Positions 1-7,705 of a DNA stretch of 64,000 nt are shown here, one piece after another. This DNA comes from Saliniramus fredricksonii (lineage in GTDB: Bacteria; Pseudomonadota; Alphaproteobacteria; Rhizobiales; Beijerinckiaceae). The DNA lies in assembly GCF_900094735.1 (NCBI RefSeq), contig NZ_FMBM01000001.1, forward strand, positions 868,001 to 932,000, read 5' to 3'. Under the pieces are notes generated by a model that saw only the letters and a list, made by a program, of their open reading frames with translations, was not told the DNA's origin and searched no databases. Every line of letters starts with the position of its first letter. Position 1 is the first letter of the stretch. The position numbers were made by a program, and so were the translations under genes.

Positions 1-173
1 AGGATTTCGGCATGCGCGGTGACCCAGACATGCGGATGCGCCCGCGCGGGGTGCGTGGCCAGCACCGACATGCCGGTGAGCAGCGCCAGCACGGTCAGCA
101 TGCGCAGCGCGATCCCGCATGACGGCATCCGGGGCCGGGACGAGGTTGCATGGCGCGCTCGACTCTCGATCAT
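1..173 (-). CDS. DUF1007 family periplasmic protein, N-terminal part (cut by window edge)
   Basis: The minus-strand frame opens at ATG 173 and runs off the left edge. It gives a basic N-terminus, a hydrophobic stretch (LTVLALLTGMSVLA), an ARA-like cleavage site and then the mature start HPHVWVTAHAEI, which is characteristic of DUF1007 proteins. In the family these are exported proteins of unknown function, often next to NicO/RcnA-type metal permeases; that neighbour would lie outside the window. A purine-rich GGGAAAGAAACGG lies just upstream of ATG 173. ATG 128 is a possible alternative start that would give a more compact signal peptide. Only about 57 codons are visible, so nothing can be said about the C-terminal half. 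Confidence 0.7.
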   Translation of the reverse strand, partial: MIESRARHATSSRPRMPSCGIALRMLTVLALLTGMSVLATHPARAHPHVWVTAHAEI

Positions 174-498
174 GGCAATCCGTTTCTTTCCCGACCGCAG
201 CCCCGCGCTCCGGCAACGCGCTCCACCATCGATGAAACTGCGCCGCTATGGTTAAGCACGGGTTAATGCTTCGTATCACATGCGGGCGATCTCGCACACT
301 GCACTGGTGCTGCGCGAGTGGGGCGAAAGCATGACGGGGTGATGCGGCGCGGGCATGGTACGCACGCGAACATGGCACGCATGCACGCGGGCAAGCCGCT
401 TTTCCCGCGCGATGCACCCTTGCGGGCGGGACGAAATCCTTCCACTTTCGTATGAGACCAATAAGCAACCGGCACGCGCCCGCGATTGACGGTTATCG
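174..498. other. Intergenic region without a convincing gene
   Basis: This 325-base stretch separates the DUF1007 gene from the promoter of the indolepyruvate oxidoreductase. Open frames here are short or run antisense into the neighbours, and I see no start with a ribosome binding site. It holds ATGCAC-containing short repeats around 380-410 but no strong hairpin. It probably carries the upstream control DNA of the two divergent genes. Confidence 0.5.
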
Positions 499-528
499 TT
501 GAATATGTCAGCATCACTGACATATCAT
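499..528 (+). promoter_or_regulatory. Promoter with palindromic operator before the indolepyruvate oxidoreductase
   Basis: A -35 TTGAAT (499-504) and a -10 TATCAT (523-528, five of six consensus bases) are separated by 18 bases. Between and across them lies a perfect 9-bp inverted repeat, ATATGTCAG (503-511), spacer CATCA, CTGACATAT (517-525). A symmetric site between -35 and -10 is the usual place for a repressor of the MarR, TetR or GntR type. The start codon follows at 642, which leaves a leader of about 100 bases. The regulator is not adjacent and cannot be named. Confidence 0.6.
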
Positions 529-641
529 GCGCGTTTTTACGGATGCGCGCCCGGAAACGCTGAGCGCGGACGAGACCGGTGGCAAGCCGGCGGAACGCGG
601 GAAGCCGAGGGTCGCGAACGGCGACCGAGGAGGACGAACGT

Positions 642-3600
642 ATGAGCAAGGCTGGCATCAACGAGAAAGCCGTGCAAGACAAGGCCGTACAAGACAAGGC
701 CGTGCAAGATAAGACTGCGAAGACAGCGAAGACCGCAACCTCTGCGCCGGCCAATGCATTGCGCGACGTCTCCCTCGACGACAAGTACGATCTCGGCAAG
801 GACCGCGTCTTCCTTACCGGCACACAGGCGATCATCCGCCTGCTGCAGATGCAGCGCGAGCGTGACCGGCTGGCCGGGTTGAACACGGCGGGTTTCGTCT
901 CCGGCTATCGCGGCTCGCCGCTGGGCGGGCTCGATCTCAATCTGGCACGGGCGAAGAAGCATCTCGCGGCCTCCCACATCACCTTCCAGCCCGGCCTCAA
1001 CGAGGAGCTCGCGGCGACCGCCATCTGGGGCACGCAGCAGGCGGAACTGCGCGGGGAAGGCAAGTATGACGGCGTCTTCGGCGTCTGGTACGGCAAGGGC
1101 CCGGGCGTTGATCGCTCCGGCGACGTCTTCCGCCATGCCAACATGGCCGGCAGCTCGGCCAATGGGGGCGTGCTCGCGCTGATGGGTGATGATCACATCG
1201 CCGAATCATCGACCGTGGCGCACCAGTCGGAATTCCATTTCGTCGACGTGATGAGCCCGATCCTGAACCCCGCCGGGGTGCAGGAGATCCTCGATTACGG
1301 CCTCTACGGCTTCGCCATGAGCCGCTATACCGGGACCTGGACCGCATTCAAATGCGTCAAGGACAACATCGAATCGACCGCCTCGGTGGATGGTTCGATC
1401 GACCGGGTGAAGATCGAATACCCGGATGATTTCGCCATGCCGCCGGGCGGGCTCAACATCCGGCTGGGCGACAGCATCCTCGAACAGGAAGCGCGCCTGC
1501 AGGATTACAAGCGCGATGCCATGCTCGCCTTCATCCGCGCCAACAACCTCAACCGCACCATCCTGACCGGCGGGCGCCATCCGAAGGTCGGTGTGATCAC
1601 CGTCGGCAAATCCTATCTCGACGTGCGCCAGGCCATGGACGAGCTCGGCCTCGACGAGGTCAAGGCCAATGATATGGGCCTGCGGCTGTACAAGATCGCC
1701 TGCCCCTGGCCGCTCTCGCAGCGCGAGCTGATGGATTTCGCCCAGGGGCTCGATCTCGTCATCGTGGTCGAGGAAAAGCGCTCGCTGATCGAGGTGCAGC
1801 TGCGCGAGGAGCTCTACGGCACCGCCAACCAGCCGGTCTGCATCGGCAAGCGCGACGAGCAAGGCGACTGGCTCTTCCCCGTCAAGGGCGCGCTCGATTC
1901 CAACGACATTGCCATCGCCATTGGCGAGCGGCTCCTGCGCTACCACAACAACGATGATCTCGCCGGGCGCGTGGCGCGTCTGAAGGAGGCGCAGGACATC
2001 CTCGCAAAGACCAGCGACGTCTCCAACCGCACCCCGCATTTCTGCGCCGGCTGCCCGCATAACAGCTCGACCAAGGTGCCCGACGGCATGCGCGCCTATG
2101 CGGGAATCGGCTGCCACTACATGGTCCAGTGGATGGACCGCAACACCTCGGGCTTCACCCAGATGGGTGGCGAGGGGGCCAACTGGATCGGCGAGGCGCC
2201 ATTCTCCACGCGCAGCCACGTCTTCCAGAACCTGGGCGACGGCACCTACAACCATTCCGGCGTGATGGCACTGCGCTGGGCGGTCGATACGAAGACCAAC
2301 ATTACCTATAAAATCCTGTTCAACGACGCCGTCGCCATGACCGGCGGCCAGACGCATGAAGGCGGGCTCACCGTCGACATGATCGCCCGGCAGGTCCGTG
2401 CCGAGGGCGTCGAGCGCATCGCGCTGGTGACCGACGAGCCGGAGAAATACCCGTCGACGGCGGATTTTCCCGCCGGCATGACGATCAACCATCGCGACGA
2501 AATCCAGAGCGTGCAGCAAGAGCTCGCCGAAATCGGCGGCGTCTCGGTGATGATCTACGACCAGACCTGCGCCTCGGAAAAGCGCCGCCGCCGCAAGCGG
2601 GGCACCTTCCCCGATCCCGACAAGCGCGTGATCATCAATGAACTCGTCTGTGAAGGCTGCGGTGATTGCTCGGTCCAGTCGAACTGCGTCGCGGTGCAGC
2701 CGCTTGAGACGGAATACGGGCGCAAGCGCCAGATCGACCAGTCCAACTGCAACAAGGATTTCTCCTGCGTGAAGGGCTTCTGCCCGTCCTTCGTGACGGT
2801 GCACGGGGCCAAGCCGAAAAAGGCGAAGGTCTCGGGCTCCGGCAATGCATTGCCCGAAACGATCCCCGATCCGCAGATCCCTGCGATCGACACGACCTGG
2901 AACTGCATCGTCACCGGCGTGGGCGGCACCGGCGTCGTCACCATCGGGGCCATCATCGGCATGGCCGCACATCTCGAAGGCAAGGGCTGCGGCATGATCG
3001 ACATGGCCGGCCTCGCCCAGAAGGGCGGCTCGGTCTACAGCCATGTGCGCCTCGCCAAGTCGCCGGAAGAGATTCACGCCATCCGCGTCGCGGCGGGGAC
3101 GGCGGATCTGGTGCTCGGCTGCGATCTTGTGGTGAGCGGCACCAAGAAGGTGCTGGCTGCGGTTTCACCCGGGCGCACGGCACTGGTCGTCAACACGGCG
3201 GAGGTCTATCCGGGCGACTTTACCCGCGATGCCGATTTCTCGCTGCCGGCGGAGCGCCTCAAGCGCGAGATCAAGCGCATCGCCAATGGCGAGAAGGTCG
3301 ATTTCGTCGATGCCACGGCGATCGCCACGGCGCTTCTGGGTGATGCCATCGCGGCCAACATGTTCATGCTGGGCTTTGCCTATCAGCGCGGCGCGGTGCC
3401 GCTGCATGCCGATGCGATCGAGCGCGGCATCGCGCTCAACGGCCAGGCCGTGGCGATGAATATCGAAGCCTTCCGGCTGGGCCGCAAGGCGGCAGCGAGC
3501 CCTGAGGGGCTGGCCAAGGTGGTCGCCTCGCTGAAGGCGCCGACCAGGGCGCGCGAGATTTCGCAGACGCTCGACGAGACCATCGCGCGGCGCGTCGAAT

Positions 3601-4235
3601 TCCTCACAGCCTATCAGGATGCGGCCTATGCCGCGCGCTATCAGGCGCTGGTCGAGAAGGTCCGCGCTGCCGAAGCGAAGGCCGTTGACGGCAAGGAGGG
3701 GCTCACCGAGGCCGTCGCGCGCAACCTGTTCAAGCTGATGGCCTACAAGGATGAATACGAGGTCGCGCGGCTCTATTCCGACGGCTCCTTCCTGCGCCAG
3801 GTGGACCAGACCTTCGAGGGGCAGAACCTGCGCTTTGAATTCCACCTCGCCCCGCCGCTTCTGGCCCGCAAGGATCCCAATACCGGCGTGCCGCGCAAGA
3901 TCACCTTCGGGCCGTGGATGCTGAAGGCCTTCGGGCTGCTGGCGAAGTTCAAGGGCCTGCGCGGCACGAAGCTCGACGTCTTCGGCTACACGCAGGAGCG
4001 CCGCACCGAGCGGCAGCTGATCACGGATTACGAGGCCATGCTGGAGGAGATCGTGGCGAAGCTCTCGCCCGAGAACCACATCACCGCCCTCGGCCTCGCC
4101 GCGATCCCGGCCAAGATCCGCGGCTTCGGTCATGTCAAGGAGCGCCACCTCGAAGCCGCCAAGGCGGAAGAGGCGGCCCTGATGGAGCGCTTCCGCAACC
4201 CGCAGAAAGCGCCGGCAGCCGAAGCGGCGGAGTAA
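642..4235 (+). CDS. Indolepyruvate:ferredoxin oxidoreductase, fused subunits
   Basis: This 1197-residue protein matches the single-chain bacterial form of indolepyruvate ferredoxin oxidoreductase (IorA/IorB fusion). The family oxidatively decarboxylates arylpyruvates from Trp, Phe and Tyr transamination to aryl-acetyl-CoA and reduces ferredoxin. The N-terminal pyrimidine-binding half carries the SGYRGSPLGGLD motif. CAGCPHNSS (about residue 467) and the following region form the thiamine-diphosphate half. Clustered cysteines CEGCGDC (670-676) and CVKGFC (709-714) are iron-sulfur ligands, and GVGGTGVVTIGAIIG (about 759) opens the gamma domain. ATG 642 is preceded by AGGAGG at 628. Residues 9-30 are an unusual Lys-rich tandem repeat (AVQDK three times). 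No separate ferredoxin gene lies nearby. Confidence 0.95.
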   Translation: MSKAGINEKAVQDKAVQDKAVQDKTAKTAKTATSAPANALRDVSLDDKYDLGKDRVFLTGTQAIIRLLQMQRERDRLAGLNTAGFVSGYRGSPLGGLDLNLARAKKHLAASHITFQPGLNEELAATAIWGTQQAELRGEGKYDGVFGVWYGKGPGVDRSGDVFRHANMAGSSANGGVLALMGDDHIAESSTVAHQSEFHFVDVMSPILNPAGVQEILDYGLYGFAMSRYTGTWTAFKCVKDNIESTASVDGSIDRVKIEYPDDFAMPPGGLNIRLGDSILEQEARLQDYKRDAMLAFIRANNLNRTILTGGRHPKVGVITVGKSYLDVRQAMDELGLDEVKANDMGLRLYKIACPWPLSQRELMDFAQGLDLVIVVEEKRSLIEVQLREELYGTANQPVCIGKRDEQGDWLFPVKGALDSNDIAIAIGERLLRYHNNDDLAGRVARLKEAQDILAKTSDVSNRTPHFCAGCPHNSSTKVPDGMRAYAGIGCHYMVQWMDRNTSGFTQMGGEGANWIGEAPFSTRSHVFQNLGDGTYNHSGVMALRWAVDTKTNITYKILFNDAVAMTGGQTHEGGLTVDMIARQVRAEGVERIALVTDEPEKYPSTADFPAGMTINHRDEIQSVQQELAEIGGVSVMIYDQTCASEKRRRRKRGTFPDPDKRVIINELVCEGCGDCSVQSNCVAVQPLETEYGRKRQIDQSNCNKDFSCVKGFCPSFVTVHGAKPKKAKVSGSGNALPETIPDPQIPAIDTTWNCIVTGVGGTGVVTIGAIIGMAAHLEGKGCGMIDMAGLAQKGGSVYSHVRLAKSPEEIHAIRVAAGTADLVLGCDLVVSGTKKVLAAVSPGRTALVVNTAEVYPGDFTRDADFSLPAERLKREIKRIANGEKVDFVDATAIATALLGDAIAANMFMLGFAYQRGAVPLHADAIERGIALNGQAVAMNIEAFRLGRKAAASPEGLAKVVASLKAPTRAREISQTLDETIARRVEFLTAYQDAAYAARYQALVEKVRAAEAKAVDGKEGLTEAVARNLFKLMAYKDEYEVARLYSDGSFLRQVDQTFEGQNLRFEFHLAPPLLARKDPNTGVPRKITFGPWMLKAFGLLAKFKGLRGTKLDVFGYTQERRTERQLITDYEAMLEEIVAKLSPENHITALGLAAIPAKIRGFGHVKERHLEAAKAEEAALMERFRNPQKAPAAEAAE
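669..713 (+). repeat. Three tandem 15-bp units inside the oxidoreductase N-terminus
   Basis: The unit GCCGTGCAAGACAAG is repeated three times (669-683, 684-698, 699-713) with one base change in each of units two and three. It encodes AVQDK three times and stays in frame. The tract extends the N-terminus ahead of the conserved domain and is probably a slippage-derived linker. Confidence 0.85.
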
Positions 4236-4253
4236 TTGGTGGAGTGAGGCGGA

Positions 4254-5060
4254 TCAAGCTTCACTCGGGGGCGGTGTATTATCGCCCCCGGCTTGCGGCG
4301 GGTTCGTTTTCGCCTGGCTGGCGGCAGGTGGCGCTGAACCTGGAATCGGTCCATCTGATCCAGAGGGTTCCGCGCCTGGGAAGCCAGTCAAGGGAAAATG
4401 CTCGGAGTTGACAGCAACAAATCCTCTCACAACGACCCTACCGAACCAGTTCCGCGTCCTGTCGCGTGCGATGACTAGTGCGATTCCAGAAAATAAGAAG
4501 ATAAACTGAAAAACTATTATTGATTCATTTATCAATTTATATTGCCCATACATAAATAAAACTATAAAATTTAAAATACATGAAACCCCTATGTTTTTCC
4601 CCATGCGTTCTAATGTGTTTATTGTAGATATTAGATTTCCGAGAAAGTCGCTCTTTGCCTCTATTTCTCGACGCATATAATATATAATTGCTAACTTATT
4701 TTCTTTTTCTAAAAGATCTTTGCCAAATCTTCGTTTAATTATATCAAAAGCAATAAGAAGAAATGTATCGGGCTTCTTATCAAATTGAATTGGGTTTCTA
4801 TAAAACATTCTTTGTAATGGATCATATTGCAGTTTGCGTACATATTTATCAAATTTGCCATCGATACTTAATATTGAGTCCATAAAAAAACCTATGATAT
4901 AACTTGTTAGAAGAAATAGAGATATTGTTGCGGCATTTATATTGATACCTATATTTATATTTGTTTCTAAATAATAAATATATAAAATAGGCAGCAAAAT
5001 GACGATGCCTGGAAACAAATGACTAGCTAATTCTTTGAAACTCCATGTGATGCCATTCAT
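4254..5060 (-). CDS. AT-rich membrane protein of unknown function, probably acquired
   Basis: I do not recognise this 268-residue protein. It shows a hydrophobic pair near residues 14-31 and 43-62, a charged cytosolic stretch of about 90 residues (FDKYVRKLQYDPLQRMFYRNP and RRFGKDLLEKENKL), two further membrane segments near 160-200, and an Arg-rich exit (RDRTRNWFGR). Positions 4480-5060 are strongly AT-rich with Ile/Lys/Asn codons, unlike every neighbour. The last 50 or so residues are Pro/Gly/Ala-rich and lie in host-like GC-rich DNA, so the original C-terminus may have been replaced at insertion. It has its own promoter and operator (5076-5124) but only a weak ribosome binding site. Four-helix membrane proteins of this shape occur as lone accessory or defence genes, but no function can be assigned. 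Confidence 0.75.
   Translation of the reverse strand: MNGITWSFKELASHLFPGIVILLPILYIYYLETNINIGININAATISLFLLTSYIIGFFMDSILSIDGKFDKYVRKLQYDPLQRMFYRNPIQFDKKPDTFLLIAFDIIKRRFGKDLLEKENKLAIIYYMRREIEAKSDFLGNLISTINTLERMGKNIGVSCILNFIVLFMYGQYKLINESIIVFQFIFLFSGIALVIARDRTRNWFGRVVVRGFVAVNSEHFPLTGFPGAEPSGSDGPIPGSAPPAASQAKTNPPQAGGDNTPPPSEA
4266..4290. terminator. Hairpin between convergent genes, no T-run
   Basis: CGGGGGCG (4266-4273) and CGCCCCCG (4283-4290) form a perfect 8-bp stem with a 9-base loop, 30 bases after the oxidoreductase stop. It lies inside the last codons of the AT-rich gene. Neither strand has a following T-run, so it is at best a weak or Rho-assisted terminator. Confidence 0.35.
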
Positions 5061-5075
5061 GACGCGCGCCCCCGC

Positions 5076-5124
5076 TTCACTGTGTTCACACCAGTGAATT
5101 TAATGCATGGAACGTCGATATCAA
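5076..5124 (-). promoter_or_regulatory. Promoter and operator of the AT-rich membrane-protein gene
   Basis: On the minus strand a -35 TTGATA (5119-5124) and a -10 TAAATT (5097-5102) are 16 bases apart. Beginning at the -10 and covering the expected start point is a perfect inverted repeat, TTCACTG (5076-5082), 9-base spacer, CAGTGAA (5092-5098). The spacer contains a nested TGTG/CACA pairing. The gene starts at 5060. The arrangement looks like a repressor-controlled promoter. The -35 falls at the 3' end of the adjacent hydrolase gene. Confidence 0.55.
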
Positions 5125-6161
5125 TCTTTTATTGTGCTTTGCTCCTCGTGCGCTCCTCCCCCCGACACAAACCCGTCCGCCCGCGGCATGCTCGGTTCCG
5201 GTCCGGTCGCGGGTGGTTTCGTATCGGGCTGCGACGTGGATGCACCTGTCTCCACGCCCGCGATGAAATCGACGATGCGCGCAGCCGCCTCGCCGTCGAG
5301 CAGCGGGGCGTGGCCCTGGCCGGGGACGCTATGTGTCTCGCAGGCCGGATGGCGTTTTTCCATTTCGCGCAGCGTCTCGTTTGAAAGGATGTCGGAATGC
5401 GCGCCGCGCAGGACGAGGAGCGGCGCGTGGGAGAGGGCCGCGAAAAGCGTCCAGAGCGGCGGCAGCGGCTTTTCCAGATCGAGCCCGGCCAGCCCTTTGA
5501 GTAGCGCGGGATCATAGACGGGCACCAGCTTGCCGTCCTTCTCCTGCCATGTCCCCCGCGCAAGCTTCATCCAGCCTTCATCGTCGAGACCGGGGAATTG
5601 CTTGTCGGAAATCGTCTGCATGATTTCCACAGCCTGGGTGAAATCGCGCGGCACGGGCAGCTTGCCGACATAGCCGCGTATGCGCATCAATCCCTTCGGC
5701 TCGATCACGGGGCCGATATCGTTGAACACCGCCGCGCGGATTGCCGTTGGACGCGCCGCCGCGATCGCCATGGTGACGAGCCCGCCGCGCGAGGTGCCGA
5801 CGAAGTTCGCCTGATGCACGCCCATCGCGGTCATCGCGGCGAGGCAATCATCCATCTCGATGCCGATATCGTAATTGCGCCAGTTGCGATCATGCTGCGA
5901 CAGGCCGCGCCCGCGATAATCCAGTGCGAGCACACGTCTCGGTGTTTCGGCACCGGACAGGGCGCGCGCGAGATCATGAAAATCGTAAGCCGTGCGCGCG
6001 ATTCCCGGCAGGCAGACGACCGGGGTCAGGGCCGAGTCGATCGGGCCATAGTCACGCAGATGCAGCACCAGCCCGTCTGCCGCCGACACGAAACGTGAGC
6101 GATATCCGGCATCGTCGCGCCCGTTCGCCATATCCGCCGCCGCGACATTGTCTTCCTGCAT
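5121..6161 (-). CDS. Alpha/beta hydrolase
   Basis: The 346-residue protein has the alpha/beta-hydrolase core. VVCLPGIARTAYDF supplies the oxyanion loop, LDYRGRGLS follows, and the nucleophile elbow is GTSRGG with Ser124. HSDIL carries the likely acid and GQGHAPLLD the catalytic His near residue 295. The family includes esterases, lactonases and C-C bond hydrolases, and the substrate cannot be read from sequence. The last 40 residues are a Pro/Ser-rich tail not needed for the fold. ATG 6161 is preceded by GAGAGGATC. Downstream on the same strand lies the AT-rich gene, whose promoter overlaps this stop codon. Confidence 0.85.
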   Translation of the reverse strand: MQEDNVAAADMANGRDDAGYRSRFVSAADGLVLHLRDYGPIDSALTPVVCLPGIARTAYDFHDLARALSGAETPRRVLALDYRGRGLSQHDRNWRNYDIGIEMDDCLAAMTAMGVHQANFVGTSRGGLVTMAIAAARPTAIRAAVFNDIGPVIEPKGLMRIRGYVGKLPVPRDFTQAVEIMQTISDKQFPGLDDEGWMKLARGTWQEKDGKLVPVYDPALLKGLAGLDLEKPLPPLWTLFAALSHAPLLVLRGAHSDILSNETLREMEKRHPACETHSVPGQGHAPLLDGEAAARIVDFIAGVETGASTSQPDTKPPATGPEPSMPRADGFVSGGGAHEEQSTIKD

Positions 6162-6255
6162 CGCCGTGATCCTCTCGCTCGCGCCTCATGGCCGCAGAGG
6201 ATGCGTTCTGTGAAGGGGATTCGCAAGAACGGCGATGCCCGCTGGCGCGGTGCAA

Positions 6256-6693
6256 TCAGTCCCGGCGCTGCGATGCCGGATCGCAGGCGCCGTCATCCGT
6301 GCATGGGGCTGGTTCCCGTCTGCCGCCGAAGAGGCGCTGCAACTGTGGGCGTATGGGCAGGAACACGGCATAGGCGCCATCCAGCAGGCTCGCCAGCGGC
6401 TCACGGCGCAGGATGCGTCCGATGATGCGAAACCCGTCGAGCCGGGCCATGATCTCGGCGAAGGCGCGGCCGCCGGAAATCAGCTTTCCCTGCGCATCCA
6501 TGACGTGAAACCGCGCCATGGCATCGGCGCGCGCGAGACCGGGAGCGACGTCCTGATCGGGCGCGAGCTTGGCGACATCGCTCCAGCGCAGGCGCTCCGC
6601 GCCCTTGCGGCGACGATAGAAGGCAATTTCGCGCGCGCAGAGCGGGCAGTCACCATCATAGAAGACGGTGAGCGTGGGGGAGTTCGTATCCAT
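6256..6693 (-). CDS. DCC1-family thiol-disulfide oxidoreductase-like protein (DUF393)
   Basis: This 145-residue protein opens with TLTVFYDGDCPLCAREI, the DxDCPLC signature of the DCC1/DUF393 family. The CxxC pair (CPLC) sits at the start of a thioredoxin-like helix. A second conserved stretch, GRAFAEIMARLDGFRIIGRIL, matches the family C-terminus. The family is predicted to act in redox reactions, but substrates are not established. It is cytoplasmic by prediction (no signal peptide). It lies between the hydrolase and the DUF1223 gene on the same strand, with gaps of about 95 bases on both sides, so cotranscription is plausible but not shown. Confidence 0.85.
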   Translation of the reverse strand: MDTNSPTLTVFYDGDCPLCAREIAFYRRRKGAERLRWSDVAKLAPDQDVAPGLARADAMARFHVMDAQGKLISGGRAFAEIMARLDGFRIIGRILRREPLASLLDGAYAVFLPIRPQLQRLFGGRREPAPCTDDGACDPASQRRD

Positions 6694-6791
6694 GACAGGG
6701 CAAATGGAGCAGGCGCGCGACCCGGGCAGGGTGCGCGGGGCATCGCATGCTGCGTCAATTCAGCGCTTCCGGGCCGTCGCCACGGTGATGC

Positions 6792-7601
6792 TCAATGCGC
6801 GGCGAGAAGCCCGTCCCCGCGCGCTGCACCGAGGATTCGCCCCGGTACGGCGTCATCATGATGCTGCACCAGGACGACGAATCGACCCGTGGCATCGGCA
6901 AGCCGGGCGGATACCCGCATCGCGGTTCCATCCCATTCCGCGACGCGGCTCATCGCGCGCACGACGTTGCCGTAATGCGCCTCACGCCCCTTGTTTTCCC
7001 CGCGCTCGATAGCGACGCTGATCAGGGGCTCGACCTGCAGCAACCAGATCTCGCCGCCGGCGTCATGGTCGCCATGCAAGGCGATGGTGAGATCGCGCCC
7101 CTCGCGTGTCACGGAGACCGGCACCGGCAGCCGTGTCGCGTGGCGATCGGCGGCGGCCAGCGAGGCCGCGATGGCGCGCGGATCCGAGCCGATGCAGGCG
7201 TAGAGGCCGTTCACCACCATCTGCGGCGTGAAGACGCCGCGATCACCGCGTGTCTCGGCATAGGCGCGCTGGCGCTCGGAGAAAGCCGGCTGCGCGAGCG
7301 TATCCTCCCAGCCCAGATAATCCCAGTAATCGACATGCAGGGTCAGGGCGATCAGATCGGGGTCGCGCGCGAGTTCGATCAGTTTCGCATCCGCCGGCGG
7401 GCAGGCCGAACAGCCCTGGCTGGTGAAGAGTTCGATCACTGCGCGCGGGGTCTGGGCCTCCGTCGCGGCGGCGGCAAAGGCCGGGGCGGCGAGCGCCAGG
7501 AAAGCACCCGCCCGAAAACCGTTGCGCAGGATGCGCAGGACCGAATGCGACATGATCGGGAGCCGAAGGGATGCGGAGAACATGACGCCAGTTAAACGCA
7601 A
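6792..7601 (-). CDS. DUF1223 family exported protein
   Basis: After a hydrophobic signal segment (FLALAAPAFAAAA) the mature protein begins with VIELFTSQGCSACPPADAKLIELA, the DUF1223 signature with a thioredoxin-like CSAC pair. VDYWDYLGWEDT and FTPQMVVNGLY are further conserved blocks. The fold is probably thioredoxin-related and periplasmic. The function is unknown in the family. The frame opens at 7601, but ATG 7553 (MSHSVLRILRN) gives a normal signal peptide and may be the true start. The neighbouring DCC1 gene also has a redox CxxC motif, so the two may share a redox role; that is inference only. Confidence 0.85.
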   Translation of the reverse strand: MRLTGVMFSASLRLPIMSHSVLRILRNGFRAGAFLALAAPAFAAAATEAQTPRAVIELFTSQGCSACPPADAKLIELARDPDLIALTLHVDYWDYLGWEDTLAQPAFSERQRAYAETRGDRGVFTPQMVVNGLYACIGSDPRAIAASLAAADRHATRLPVPVSVTREGRDLTIALHGDHDAGGEIWLLQVEPLISVAIERGENKGREAHYGNVVRAMSRVAEWDGTAMRVSARLADATGRFVVLVQHHDDAVPGRILGAARGDGLLAAH

Positions 7602-7683
7602 CCGGGCCGGATATGGAAATCACGTTGGCTTGAGCCGTGCGCCAGCCGGCTTCTCGCCGAAGTATCGCGCGGCAGCGGGGAGC

Positions 7684-7705
7684 GCCCGGGGATCACTCCC
7701 CGGGC
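7684..7705 (-). terminator. Hairpin over the TRAP permease stop codon
   Basis: GCCCGGGG (7684-7691) and CCCCGGGC (7698-7705) form an 8-bp GC stem with a 6-base loop that includes the permease stop codon. There is no T-run after it on the minus strand. It may slow or end transcription with Rho but is not a classical intrinsic terminator. Confidence 0.35.

Noticed and set aside
1206-3077. 623-codon minus-strand open frame opposite the indolepyruvate oxidoreductase
   Set aside because: It is fully antisense to a gene with clear family motifs. Long antisense frames are expected at this GC content, and its translation shows no family pattern.
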